DNA of 64,000 nucleotides from Micromonospora tarensis (GTDB lineage: Bacteria > Actinomycetota > Actinomycetes > Mycobacteriales > Micromonosporaceae): positions 1-64,000 of the forward strand of contig NZ_JAEVHL010000012.1 of NCBI RefSeq assembly GCF_016803395.1, read 5' to 3'. A model generated the notes under the pieces. The model was given only the letters and a program-made list of their open reading frames with translations. It was not told where the DNA came from and made no database searches. How positions within the stretch are numbered: position 1 is the first letter of the stretch; the number at the start of each line of letters is the position of its first letter. This document shows positions 1 to 7,442 of the stretch, in pieces. The position numbers and the translations under genes are program-made.

Positions 1-1
1 A

Positions 2-217
2 GCGCGCCTGCGCGCGGTGGCCGCGCTCGCCGTCGCCGCGGTCACCGCCCTCAGCGCGGCGTTCCTGCTCGCACCTGCCGTCGTGGCCGCCGCTGTCTGG
101 GCACACCGACGTCGGGAACCCACTCCACACCTTTATCCACAGCCGCCGACACCTGTGGATAACCCGTTCGATGACGCGCACGCCTACGCGCCGGCTCAGG
201 AAGTGAGGATCCGATGA
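2..217 (+). CDS. C-terminal part of a small membrane protein (5' end outside window)
   Basis: The reading frame is open to the left edge, so the true start is probably upstream; the first start codon inside the window is GTG at 17. The visible part has a long Ala/Val/Leu-rich hydrophobic segment ending in an Arg-rich stop-transfer run (about residues 1-30 from that GTG), then a Pro-rich polar tail. This suggests one membrane helix with a cytoplasmic tail. Its stop overlaps the ATG of the following MFS gene (ATGA), so the two are likely co-transcribed and translationally coupled. No family is recognised. Confidence 0.5.
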   Translation, partial: ARLRAVAALAVAAVTALSAAFLLAPAVVAAAVWAHRRREPTPHLYPQPPTPVDNPFDDAHAYAPAQEVRIR

Positions 218-1644
218 CGGCCCCCGCCAGCACGTTGACCTTGATCTCCACGGCCAGCACTGCCGTCCGTAGCGGCTCGACTGCGGGGTGGCAGCTGGGT
301 GTGCTGTACGGGCCCGCTGTCTACGGAGTCAGCGCCGCCGCCGTCGCGCTTCCCGACGCCGCCACCCATCTACACGCCAACGCTGCGGGGCTGGCGTGGA
401 TCCTGACCGCATACGCCGCGGGCGTCGGCGTCGGCGCGGTCACCGCCGGACGCCTCACCGACCTGTGGGGCACCCGCCGGGTTCTCCTGAGCGCCGCGGC
501 ACTGCTGACACTCGGCGCCCTGATCTGCGCGGTCGCCCCCACCCTGAACACCGTCGTCATCGGCCGCGTCCTGCTCGCGACAGGGTCCGGAGCGGTCATG
601 GCAGCGGCACTCGCGAGCACAGCCCGCCTACCCGCCGCCCACCGGCGGGCCAGCATGGCGGCCTTCGGCGCCTGCATGGCCGGGTTCGCCGCGACCGCCC
701 CGCTGGCCGGCGCGCTCGCGGCGCACTGGTCATGGCGCGCGGCGCTGATCCTGCCGGTGCTGTCCATCGCCGCGATCCCGTCATGCTGGTCCCACAGCGC
801 GCCACGCACGCAGCATGACCGGCTCGACTGGCCGGGCGCCGGACTCCTCGCGGCCGTCGCCGCCGGACTGCTGCTGACCGCCCAAACCGCACCCCACACC
901 AGCGCGCTCACCACCGCGATACTCGCCGCTGCCACCGCAGCCGCCGCCCTGGGCCTGACCGCGCGCACCCGCATACACCCGGGCGGGTTCCTCACCCGCG
1001 GGATCCTGTCCGCCGGCTGGTTCCACAAAGCCACCATCATCGGCGCCGGCGTGTACGCCGGCCTGTTCGCCGTCCTCTACACCGCACCTCACCTGCTCAA
1101 CCAGCAGGGCTACAGCACCATGCAGATTGGCGTGCTCCTGCTACCCGGCGCGGTGATCGGCGCCGCGTTGGCCCGACTCGCCGCCCTCGCCGCTCGCCGC
1201 CTGTCCGCACGGCACGTCCTGGCCGCGGTGAGCGTAATCCTCGCCGCCACGATGCTCAACGCTGCGATCACCCCGCGCCCCTGGACGATCGTGGCAGCGG
1301 CCACCGCCGCGTTCACCGCCTCGGCCATCACGCAGATGCTGCTCACCGCCCACGTCACCGCCCACACCGCCGTCGAATCCCGCGGCGGCGTGAGCGGGCT
1401 CCTCACCCTCGCGACGTTCCTTGGCGGCGGCTGCGGCACCGCGCTGTGCGCCACCCTCTGGCAAACGTGGGGCCCGGCCGCCGCGCTGGCCGTCGTCGCG
1501 ATAGCGCCGGCCCTTGGCGCGCTTGCGGCCCGACGTCTGCGCTCCGCCCACCAACCAGATGCGTCAACGCCAGTCTGGTGTGCGAACAGCCGCGGTAGCC
1601 AGGCCGCGCCAACCGGTTCTCCCACCCCTTGCGCTCCTGGCTGA
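214..1644 (+). CDS. MFS transporter (drug/metabolite exporter type)
   Basis: A 476-residue polytopic membrane protein with many Ala/Leu/Val-rich helices. The loop between the second and third helices carries the MFS motif A pattern GRLTDLWGTRR, and the next helices contain the Gly-rich segment typical of proton-driven exporters. Such proteins usually export small molecules at the expense of the proton gradient; the substrate cannot be told. The ATG start overlaps the preceding stop by 4 bases, which fixes the start. The C-terminal tail after the last helix is polar and poorly conserved in appearance. Confidence 0.88.
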   Translation: MTAPASTLTLISTASTAVRSGSTAGWQLGVLYGPAVYGVSAAAVALPDAATHLHANAAGLAWILTAYAAGVGVGAVTAGRLTDLWGTRRVLLSAAALLTLGALICAVAPTLNTVVIGRVLLATGSGAVMAAALASTARLPAAHRRASMAAFGACMAGFAATAPLAGALAAHWSWRAALILPVLSIAAIPSCWSHSAPRTQHDRLDWPGAGLLAAVAAGLLLTAQTAPHTSALTTAILAAATAAAALGLTARTRIHPGGFLTRGILSAGWFHKATIIGAGVYAGLFAVLYTAPHLLNQQGYSTMQIGVLLLPGAVIGAALARLAALAARRLSARHVLAAVSVILAATMLNAAITPRPWTIVAAATAAFTASAITQMLLTAHVTAHTAVESRGGVSGLLTLATFLGGGCGTALCATLWQTWGPAAALAVVAIAPALGALAARRLRSAHQPDASTPVWCANSRGSQAAPTGSPTPCAPG

Positions 1645-1651
1645 TCCACGG

Positions 1652-1682
1652 ACGGCACCTACGCACGGGCCGAACGTGCCGT
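1652..1682. terminator. Possible bidirectional terminator hairpin
   Basis: Arms ACGGCAC (1652-1658) and GTGCCGT (1676-1682) are perfectly complementary over 7 bp around a 17-base loop. They lie exactly between the convergent MFS gene (stop 1644) and the minus-strand gene ending at 1690. There is no T-run, as is common in high-GC actinobacteria. Position is the main support. Confidence 0.4.
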
Positions 1683-1689
1683 GAGAACG

Positions 1690-2691
1690 TCATCTACCGC
1701 AGGTGGGGCACGAGGTGGCAGGAGCTGCCTCGGGATCGCCGAGTGGCCCGCGAGTGGTTCCTCGTCGGCAGGCAGCCACTGCGACAGCGAGGCTCCCGGC
1801 CGACCCAAGGACCACGGCGACGGCGGTACCGGCGATGACCGGAAGGGCAGGATAGTTGGCACCGACGAGGTCGCTGGTGAGGGCGCTCAGCGGGCCCAGA
1901 CTGAGGAGTCCTATCGGAATGAGCAGGACCAGGGTGGCCCAGAGCCCTCGGGCGTCGCCGCGCAGCGAGAGCACCGCCGCCGTCAGCACCGCAACGGCCA
2001 GCAACGCCACCCCTGTATAGGTCAGGAGAATGCCCCCGTCGTCCCAGCGGTAGGAGAATGCTCCCCGACCGGCCAGAGACGCACTGATACTAAGCCCGAC
2101 GCCGAGGGCAGTAGGCAGCGTGACGATGCGTTGCCACCGGGGTCGGTGGGCGAGTAGTGCCAGCGCGAGCAGGCCCAGCGTCGCTTGGGGCACGAGGTGA
2201 AACAACCGAGGCCGCGGCATACCAACTAGGTCGGCGACCGGCACGACGGCGGCGGTCAGCACAAGGGCTAACACGATGGCCAGCCGCGTCCACCGCACGC
2301 CGGCAACAGCATCGACAGCAGCGACCAGCAGCCACGCGACCCAGACGACGATGCCGATGGTGGCGAACGGTCCGAAAGTCGGCACGCTCCGATCGCCGTT
2401 TGCTGTGATCTGTTCGGCTCCGGCCCAGAGGCCAGCCAGCCCTGTCGCAGTGACGAAGGCCAACGCCGCAGCAAGACGTACGCCGGGAATGAGATCGCTG
2501 GCACCGGCTGCCCTTAGCCGCTCACGCACCGCGCCGGCGAGCAGGTCGGCGGCGTCCGCGACCGAGGGCCAACGGCGGTTGAGGTTCGCCAGATCAAGAT
2601 ACGTGCCGAGGATCTCCTCGCCGCGCACGCGCCGGTAATCGCCCGGGTACAGGCGCAGCAGCAGCCGGTAGCGGCCTTCCAGGTCACTCAT
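1690..2691 (-). CDS. PadR-associated polytopic membrane protein
   Basis: 333 residues. A hydrophilic N-terminal region of about 65 residues begins with a YRLLLRLYPGDYR pattern, typical of actinobacterial membrane proteins that accompany PadR regulators. About eight hydrophobic helices follow, then a short polar tail ending in CPTCGR. Its start overlaps the stop of the upstream PadR gene by 4 bases (ATGA), so the two are one operon. The biochemical role is unknown; family context suggests envelope stress or export functions. The two terminal cysteines (CPTC) are the only obvious special residues. Confidence 0.75.
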   Translation of the reverse strand: MSDLEGRYRLLLRLYPGDYRRVRGEEILGTYLDLANLNRRWPSVADAADLLAGAVRERLRAAGASDLIPGVRLAAALAFVTATGLAGLWAGAEQITANGDRSVPTFGPFATIGIVVWVAWLLVAAVDAVAGVRWTRLAIVLALVLTAAVVPVADLVGMPRPRLFHLVPQATLGLLALALLAHRPRWQRIVTLPTALGVGLSISASLAGRGAFSYRWDDGGILLTYTGVALLAVAVLTAAVLSLRGDARGLWATLVLLIPIGLLSLGPLSALTSDLVGANYPALPVIAGTAVAVVLGSAGSLAVAVAACRRGTTRGPLGDPEAAPATSCPTCGR

Positions 2692-3056
2692 GTCAGCCCC
2701 TCCACGGGACGCCGGACGGTAGGTCCAGCGGCGCGAGCCCGCTTGCGCAGGCGTGCGGTCGCGACGTCGACGTTGTGGCGCAGCCGCCGCGTCTCCGCGT
2801 GCAGGGTGGTAGCACCGGTTGGGGACAGGCGGTAGTAGCGGCGCAGCCGACCGTCCACCGTCTCTTCCCGGTCGATGTGAACCAGCCCGCCATCGACGAG
2901 CCGATCCAGCGCGCCGTAGAGGGTGCCGGGACGCAGCGACAGACGACCCTCGGACAGGGCGGCAACCTCACGGATGAGCCCGTAACCGTGCATCGGCTCA
3001 ACAGCGAGCGCGGTCAGGATTAAGAAGGTGGGTTCCCGCAGCGGCGTATCCACCAC
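2688..3056 (-). CDS. PadR-family transcriptional regulator
   Basis: 122 residues with the PadR winged-helix layout: an N-terminal recognition region (MHGYGLIREV), then the conserved LRPGTLYGALDRLVDGGLV block that forms the winged helix, and a Tyr-rich wing (RRYYRLSPTG). The C-terminal half is one Arg-rich helix for dimerisation. PadR proteins normally repress their own operon and respond to stress or small molecules. The gene lies immediately upstream of, and overlaps, the membrane protein gene, and probably controls it. The likely operator is in the 170-base gap to the divergent gene at 3230. Confidence 0.88.
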   Translation of the reverse strand: MVDTPLREPTFLILTALAVEPMHGYGLIREVAALSEGRLSLRPGTLYGALDRLVDGGLVHIDREETVDGRLRRYYRLSPTGATTLHAETRRLRHNVDVATARLRKRARAAGPTVRRPVEGLT

Positions 3057-3229
3057 CGGAACATATCGGACGCGAAGCTATCCGGAGCCTGATCGCGCGG
3101 ATTCGCTGATCGTCACCGGGAATCACAGCTCAGCGCCGCGACTGATGTCGCGTTACCGCCGATTTCAGCGGAGCATCGCCGAGGATCCATAGCGCAAACA
3201 TCGCATGAGCATCGATGTTCTAAGAAAGT

Positions 3230-3508
3230 GTGTCGGTGAGCGCGGCGGAACTGATGACTCGGCTTCTTCAGGCGAAAGCTCATCTCGATCGGTCCCGAGA
3301 GTTGATCCGGGCAGCCGGCGCTGAACTTCACCAAGCGCGGGCGTTGATTCAAGCGGCGCTGCACGGCGCCACCGACCACACCGCGGCGGAGATGGTCGAC
3401 CGCAGCGCACGTCAGCTTGACGGCGTGAGCGTGGCGGTCGCGCAGTCAGCCAGCAAGGTGCAGGACATCCTCACCCGGACGAGAGGGTTGGGTGGGCTGG
3501 GAAATTGA
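3230..3508 (+). CDS. Small helical protein of a toxin module (DUF6244-like)
   Basis: 92 residues, GTG start (an alternative GTG lies two codons downstream). The whole protein is predicted to be two long amphipathic helices rich in Ala, Gln and Arg, without Cys or Trp. This resembles the small helical-hairpin proteins found in actinobacteria directly before deaminase toxins, and recalls WXG100-like secretion partners, although no WXG motif is present. Its stop overlaps the TTG start of the deaminase pseudogene (TTGA), so it was translated together with the toxin. The DUF6244 assignment is from memory of the family and needs a search. Confidence 0.6.
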   Translation: MSVSAAELMTRLLQAKAHLDRSRELIRAAGAELHQARALIQAALHGATDHTAAEMVDRSARQLDGVSVAVAQSASKVQDILTRTRGLGGLGN

Positions 3509-4018
3509 CGGCGGGTGGCGGCGAGAACCGTCGACCACCCGCATCACCTGACACACCACAAGTTGTCCTTCGGGCAGCTGCGAGCCTGGCGCGTCGCACC
3601 AGTGCGCACGACAAGACCGAAGCGGTCCTCCTCGCCGACAGCGCGGTCATCCATGACTCTGACTTCTCGGCGGAGCCTGACGGGCGGCTTCGCAGCCGCC
3701 AGCTGCGTGTCGGCCGGCTTCCCGCCGCCGGGGTGGGATTGAAGCCGCCGCTGGCCCAGGCCACGGTCATGGATCACGCCGAGGCGCAGGCCGCCGCCGT
3801 TCTCCGTCGTCGCGGCGGCCCGCAGGGGGCGGTCCTCGTGCTCAACCACACTCCATGTGACGACCCGATCGACCTTTGGTCTGCGAGAAGATCCTCGCCA
3901 CGATCCTGCCGGAGGGAACCCGCCTGACGGAACCCGCCTGACGGTGTTCCTCACCGACGGCGACCGGACGTGGCTCCATAAGCTGTACGTCGGAACAGGA
4001 GAAGGGATCCGGCGATGA
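3505..4018 (+). pseudogene. Frameshifted SCP1.201/DddA-like deaminase toxin domain
   Basis: The first frame has the deaminase motif DHAEAQAAAVLRRRGG and then LVLNHTPCDDP, matching the HxE and PC zinc/catalytic positions of SCP1.201-like (DddA-type) cytidine deaminases. After that the frame breaks. The expected continuation CEKILATILPEGTRL is in another frame from about 3881, and LTVFLTDGDRTWLHKLYVG in a third after a 14-bp tandem duplication. Undoing one single-base shift (about 3862-3884) and the duplication restores an ORF whose TGA overlaps the Imm1 ATG at 4015. As read, the protein stops at 3927 and lacks the second half of the zinc site, so the toxin is probably dead. Confidence 0.75.
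3915..3942. repeat. 14-bp perfect tandem duplication
   Basis: GGAACCCGCCTGAC occurs at 3915-3928 and again at 3929-3942. It falls inside the deaminase reading frame and shifts it by two bases. Removing one copy restores the downstream frame, so it looks like a recent replication-slippage lesion. Confidence 0.9.
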
Positions 4019-4428
4019 GCATCGACATCACCTGGGGACGCGGTGACGGCGCGGCGTCCGTGACGACCGTCGCCGAACTCGACGCCACGCTCAGCAGCGT
4101 CGCTCAGGACCACCCCGAACGCCTGCCCTACTGCGTTACCCTCGTCGCCCCCAGCGGAGCGGATTTCCCGGTCATGCTCGACATCTGCGTCGGCCACCCG
4201 CAACGGTCGTTCGTCTATCACGTCGGCGCCGATGGCAGCAGCGCCTGGGGGTACGAGCCGGATCTCGAAGCCGGGCCACCGTTCACGTTCGACTATGCCG
4301 GCACCCCCACCGACGCGTGGCCCGAGCGCACCAGAGTGAGCAACGCGAGCGCCCGGGAAGCCGCCCGGCAGTTCCTCACGAGCGATGGGCAACGTCCAAG
4401 TGCGTTGGCCTGGGAGATCCTCGACTAG
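4015..4428 (+). CDS. Imm1-family immunity protein
   Basis: 137 residues. The ATG has a good Shine-Dalgarno (GGAGAAGG) and overlaps the ancestral stop of the deaminase by 4 bases. It shows the Imm1 layout: an N-terminal strand-helix with a TVAELDATLSSV segment, a central VMLDICVGHPQRSFVYHVG stretch, and a C-terminal REAARQFLTSDGQRP helix. Imm1 proteins neutralise cognate deaminase or nuclease toxins by blocking the active site. The neighbouring toxin is broken but this gene looks intact. It may still protect against toxins from related strains, or it may be a recent relic. Confidence 0.8.
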   Translation: MSIDITWGRGDGAASVTTVAELDATLSSVAQDHPERLPYCVTLVAPSGADFPVMLDICVGHPQRSFVYHVGADGSSAWGYEPDLEAGPPFTFDYAGTPTDAWPERTRVSNASAREAARQFLTSDGQRPSALAWEILD

Positions 4429-4489
4429 GTGTGCCCCCGCGCAGTGGTTGCGAACGCGGTCGGCGGGCGCAGGCTGTCGTCGACCCGAA

Positions 4490-4520
4490 CGCTGGGGGCC
4501 GCCCGCGGCGACCCCCAGCG
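4490..4520. terminator. Bidirectional terminator hairpin
   Basis: CGCTGGGGG (4490-4498) and CCCCCAGCG (4512-4520) form a perfect 9-bp GC-rich stem with a 13-base loop. It lies between the convergent Imm1 gene (stop 4428) and the secreted-protein gene ending at 4526, where both operons need to stop. Confidence 0.65.
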
Positions 4521-4525
4521 ATCGG

Positions 4526-4990
4526 TCACCAGTCGCCGGCGGCCTTGAAGCCGTACCACCTGCCCAAGTCGATGCGAATCCAGATGTAGAACTTGGTGCC
4601 GTCCTTCACGTTCGTCGCGAGGTTGCGCCACTGGCCGACGGGCACGTGCGTCCAGTAGTTGCAGGTGGCGCGTCCGTAGAAGTTGATGCAGGCGTCGAAG
4701 GGCCCGTAGTCGTCGTTGTCGCCGGTGTTGCGAATCTGGATGTCGCTGCACTGACTGGTCGTGGTGAGGTATTTCGGGTACTGCGGTTGACTGATGATCT
4801 CGACGCCGTCGTAGAGCATGTAGAGGTCGCTGTAGTTGGGGTAGCCGCTGTACGGAGCGACGCGGCAGCCGCCCGCTTGCGCGGGTGCGGAGGTGACGAC
4901 GAGACCGGCGGTGGTGCTCAGCAGCGTGACCGCGATCGCGGCCAGGCGAATCAGCCAGTGGTGGGTTCGAGCAGATGAGCGTGTGGACAC
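4526..4990 (-). CDS. Small secreted protein of unknown function
   Basis: 154 residues. The GTG start at 4990 is supported by a strong GGGAGG ribosome site. There is a classic signal peptide: Arg-rich n-region, hydrophobic core about residues 15-33, and an APAQAGG cleavage region. The mature part of about 115 residues has four cysteines (probably two disulphides) and many aromatic residues (Tyr, Trp), giving a compact beta-rich look. The start overlaps the 3' end of the nitric oxide synthase gene by 40 bases, so it may be the last gene of that operon. No family is recognised. Confidence 0.75.
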   Translation of the reverse strand: MSTRSSARTHHWLIRLAAIAVTLLSTTAGLVVTSAPAQAGGCRVAPYSGYPNYSDLYMLYDGVEIISQPQYPKYLTTTSQCSDIQIRNTGDNDDYGPFDACINFYGRATCNYWTHVPVGQWRNLATNVKDGTKFYIWIRIDLGRWYGFKAAGDW

Positions 4991-6210
4991 GTGTCCTCCC
5001 TGGATTGGTTGGGTAGAGCGGCAGCGGCCGGGGGGACATCGGCGTGCTGACGCGGCGAGGGTCTTTGGCCGGGGTTGGGGTGACCGGCGGTGAGGGCGAG
5101 GCAGTGCGGGTCCGGCAGGAATGCCGGGGTGGGTTGGCTGGTGTCGTAGTAGCGGTTCCAGGAGGGGTCCTGGGGAGTCATGGGGTAGGAGTTCAGCCAG
5201 CTCCAGTCGCCTGTCACGCGGCGTCCCGCTGCCTCTTCGTTGGCGACGAAGCGGGCGAAGCGGCGGCTTTCGCGGTGGTGGTCGGTGATGGCCACCCTGG
5301 CGGCCTCGAACGAGTGCAGCACCGCCTCATGGAGCGTGAGCAGCGCTTTGTCGGCACGTAGTCGATCGCCAGGGCGCAGACCGAGGCCGGCGACGATGGT
5401 GGGGAGCAGGTTGTAGCGGTGGTGGTCGGCGAGGTTGCGGGTGGCGATCTCACCGGCCATGAAGGTGCCGCTGAATGGTGCGGGAAACCGCAGGCCACCG
5501 AGGTGCAGCACCATGTTGCTGACGACGGGGATGGCGGGCCACCGCAGACCGAGGCCGGCGATCCAAGGATGCTCGGGGTGCTCGATCGGCACCTCGAGGA
5601 CCCGGCCCGGGTCGGTCGGTAGCAGGTGCAGCCGTCCGTCAGCGGTGACGGCCAGCCACGGCAGAAGGTCAAAAGCGCCGCGCCGAGCGGGGCCCGGCCA
5701 ACCCAGGTCCAAGGCGGCGTTGGTCAGGGGCAGGTTGGCGCGATCGCCGAGGATGCCGTCGTTGGTGCGCCATGCCGCGTATCGGGCCAGCTGGGTGCTG
5801 ACGATGCGCACGGGCGGGGCCGAGGTGCCGGTGGCGGGTGCGAGGACGGTGATGACGGAGCGGACGTGTCCGCCGTTGGCGGCATCGTTGAGGTGCGCGG
5901 TGAGCTCCCGCGTGGCCTCGTCGAGGGTGGTGGCGTGGCGGCGGTCGCGGACGATCAGGCTGGGCCACCGCAGCCGGCCGATGCAGCGGCCGGAGTTGCG
6001 CCAGGCGGCGCGCGCCCCGTAGGCCAGCTCGTCGTAGGTCGGCTGCCAAGTTCCCGTCGTGCGGATCTCGTCGCGAACGTCGCGCCACCGGCGTGCGAGC
6101 CCCGACGTGCCGGTTTCCGCGTGGCGCTGATTCAGAAAGCCGTGGGCTTCGGCGAGCAGGTCGTGGTGCATGCTGCCGGCCAGAAATGCTGGCGTTGTGT
6201 GCACGCTCAT
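4951..6210 (-). CDS. nos: Nitric oxide synthase, oxygenase domain
   Basis: 419 residues from the ATG at 6210, which overlaps the upstream stop (ATGA). The frame is open further upstream, but that part overlaps the preceding gene. Bacterial NOS oxygenases make NO and citrulline from arginine using heme and a pterin or folate cofactor. Diagnostic motifs are AWRNSGRCIGRLRW with the proximal heme thiolate Cys76, SNMVLHLGG (231-239), MAGEIATRNLAD with the substrate-binding Glu254, and a C-terminal TGDWSWLNS plus YYDTSQPTPAFLPDP region. The usual Trp five residues before that Glu (GWYMGTEI in other NOS) is Thr249 here. No reductase domain is attached, as in other bacterial NOS. The C-terminal 40 residues look like an extension. 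Confidence 0.93.
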   Translation of the reverse strand: MSVHTTPAFLAGSMHHDLLAEAHGFLNQRHAETGTSGLARRWRDVRDEIRTTGTWQPTYDELAYGARAAWRNSGRCIGRLRWPSLIVRDRRHATTLDEATRELTAHLNDAANGGHVRSVITVLAPATGTSAPPVRIVSTQLARYAAWRTNDGILGDRANLPLTNAALDLGWPGPARRGAFDLLPWLAVTADGRLHLLPTDPGRVLEVPIEHPEHPWIAGLGLRWPAIPVVSNMVLHLGGLRFPAPFSGTFMAGEIATRNLADHHRYNLLPTIVAGLGLRPGDRLRADKALLTLHEAVLHSFEAARVAITDHHRESRRFARFVANEEAAGRRVTGDWSWLNSYPMTPQDPSWNRYYDTSQPTPAFLPDPHCLALTAGHPNPGQRPSPRQHADVPPAAAALPNQSREDTCPHAHLLEPTTG

Positions 6211-7442
6211 CGGCTGGCCTGTGACGGGTCGGTGGCGTCGGGGCCTTCGAACAGGGGAGTGTCGCGGCTGCGGAGCAGGTAGGGAGTTCCAGGCGTGTCG
6301 CCGGTGCCGCGTTGGTCGGTCCCAAGCATCCGTACGGCGAGGCGGTAGTGGGTGCGGCGCCATTGGTGGACGGCGGCGGTGAACTCTCGGAGCCCGTCGG
6401 CGAGGGCTGGCTGTTCGGCGACCGTGCGCTCGTCGCTGTGGATGGCGGCGAGGAGGTCGGCGATGGTGGCCTGCCCGCTGCTGATACGCGCCTGCACGTC
6501 GGGCACCGACAGGTACGCCGCGGAGTGCAGGCGGTCCGGGTCGGGTGTGCGGCACAGCGACTCGCACAGTTTGTAGGCGCGGGACTGGATGGCGCTGGCC
6601 CCGTCGGTGTGGACACGGAAACTGTGGAACGCCGCCGGTTGCAAGGTGGCCAGCAGGGACCACAGTGGTGTTGTTTCCCGCAGGAGCGCGGCGGCGAAGG
6701 ACAGGCGCGCGCCCAGGGTGGGCAGCTGCCCACCCTGTGCCGCGGTGATGATCGCGGCGAGGTCCACGGCGAGTAGGCCGAAGGTCAACTCGAATGTCTG
6801 CAGCACCCGGATGAACATCCACTCGTCGTGGACTCGTGAGACCGGCAGCATGGTGGTCCGCAGCATCTGCTGTGCGCTGGTGCCCTGGCTGATCGCCACC
6901 GACGCGGCCAGCCGCCGGGCGTTCGCGAGCGGGCTGCCGGCGTCGGGGATGACGAAGCTGAGCCGTCGCAGCGCGGGCGTCGCGGCGCGCACGGCGTGGC
7001 GTAGACGTTTGGTGACGAGGGCTAGGTCAGGGCGCTGAAGGGGTAGGGGCGCGCTGGTGGTGTCCAGGGCTTGTAGCTCGAAGGCGATGAGGTCGGTCAG
7101 CAGAAGGGTGTGCAGTCGGTCGCGGCGGGCCAGCAGCCGATGGGCCGGCTGGGGGCTGTCGTCCGGATCGGGTATGGGTATCAGCGGCAAGGCCAGGTAG
7201 CTGCGGTAGTCGAAGCGGCCGTCGGATTTGTCGAGCAGGATGTTCAGGAGCGTGGCCAAGAGCTCGTTCGGGTCCGGCACCTCGGGTAGACGATCGCGGG
7301 CGCAGCGCAGCAGCACGGTCCATTCAGCGGGGACGGAGTGCTTCCCGTAGTGCTGGTAGGCGTCGATGACGGCGTGGACCGGGAAGCGGTACGCGGCGGT
7401 TCGTGGCTCAGCTAGCCACCGTCGCAGGGCGTCGGCGTTCAT
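6207..7442 (-). CDS. PrnB-like / IDO-TDO superfamily heme protein
   Basis: 411 residues from the ATG at 7442, which overlaps the upstream stop by 4 bases. The sequence has the IDO/TDO superfamily plan: a central HDEWMFIRVLQTFE helix, then FRVHTDGASAIQSRAYKL (substrate pocket), and a C-terminal WRRTHYRLAVRMLG with a candidate proximal heme His, followed by GTGDTPGTPYL, which matches the TDO GTGG loop. This combination recalls PrnB (DUF1864), the heme enzyme that rearranges tryptophan in pyrrolnitrin biosynthesis. It is longer than PrnB (about 360 residues). It sits between the PLP enzyme and NOS and probably acts on tryptophan or a product of it. The exact reaction is an inference. Confidence 0.75.
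   Translation of the reverse strand: MNADALRRWLAEPRTAAYRFPVHAVIDAYQHYGKHSVPAEWTVLLRCARDRLPEVPDPNELLATLLNILLDKSDGRFDYRSYLALPLIPIPDPDDSPQPAHRLLARRDRLHTLLLTDLIAFELQALDTTSAPLPLQRPDLALVTKRLRHAVRAATPALRRLSFVIPDAGSPLANARRLAASVAISQGTSAQQMLRTTMLPVSRVHDEWMFIRVLQTFELTFGLLAVDLAAIITAAQGGQLPTLGARLSFAAALLRETTPLWSLLATLQPAAFHSFRVHTDGASAIQSRAYKLCESLCRTPDPDRLHSAAYLSVPDVQARISSGQATIADLLAAIHSDERTVAEQPALADGLREFTAAVHQWRRTHYRLAVRMLGTDQRGTGDTPGTPYLLRSRDTPLFEGPDATDPSQASR

Noticed and set aside
3057..3229. PadR operator as an exact palindrome
   Set aside because: The related TATCGGA and TATCCGGA elements upstream of the PadR start are direct rather than inverted and too short to claim.
4526..4990. Secreted protein as a precursor peptide for the radical SAM protein
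   Set aside because: It lies 48 kb away, is much longer than a RiPP precursor and has a normal signal peptide and disulphide pattern.
6211..6822. Longer N-terminal extension of the nitric oxide synthase reading frame
   Set aside because: It overlaps the PrnB-like gene, has Arg/Pro-rich sequence without family similarity, and the ATG at 6210 fits both the NOS length and the ATGA overlap.
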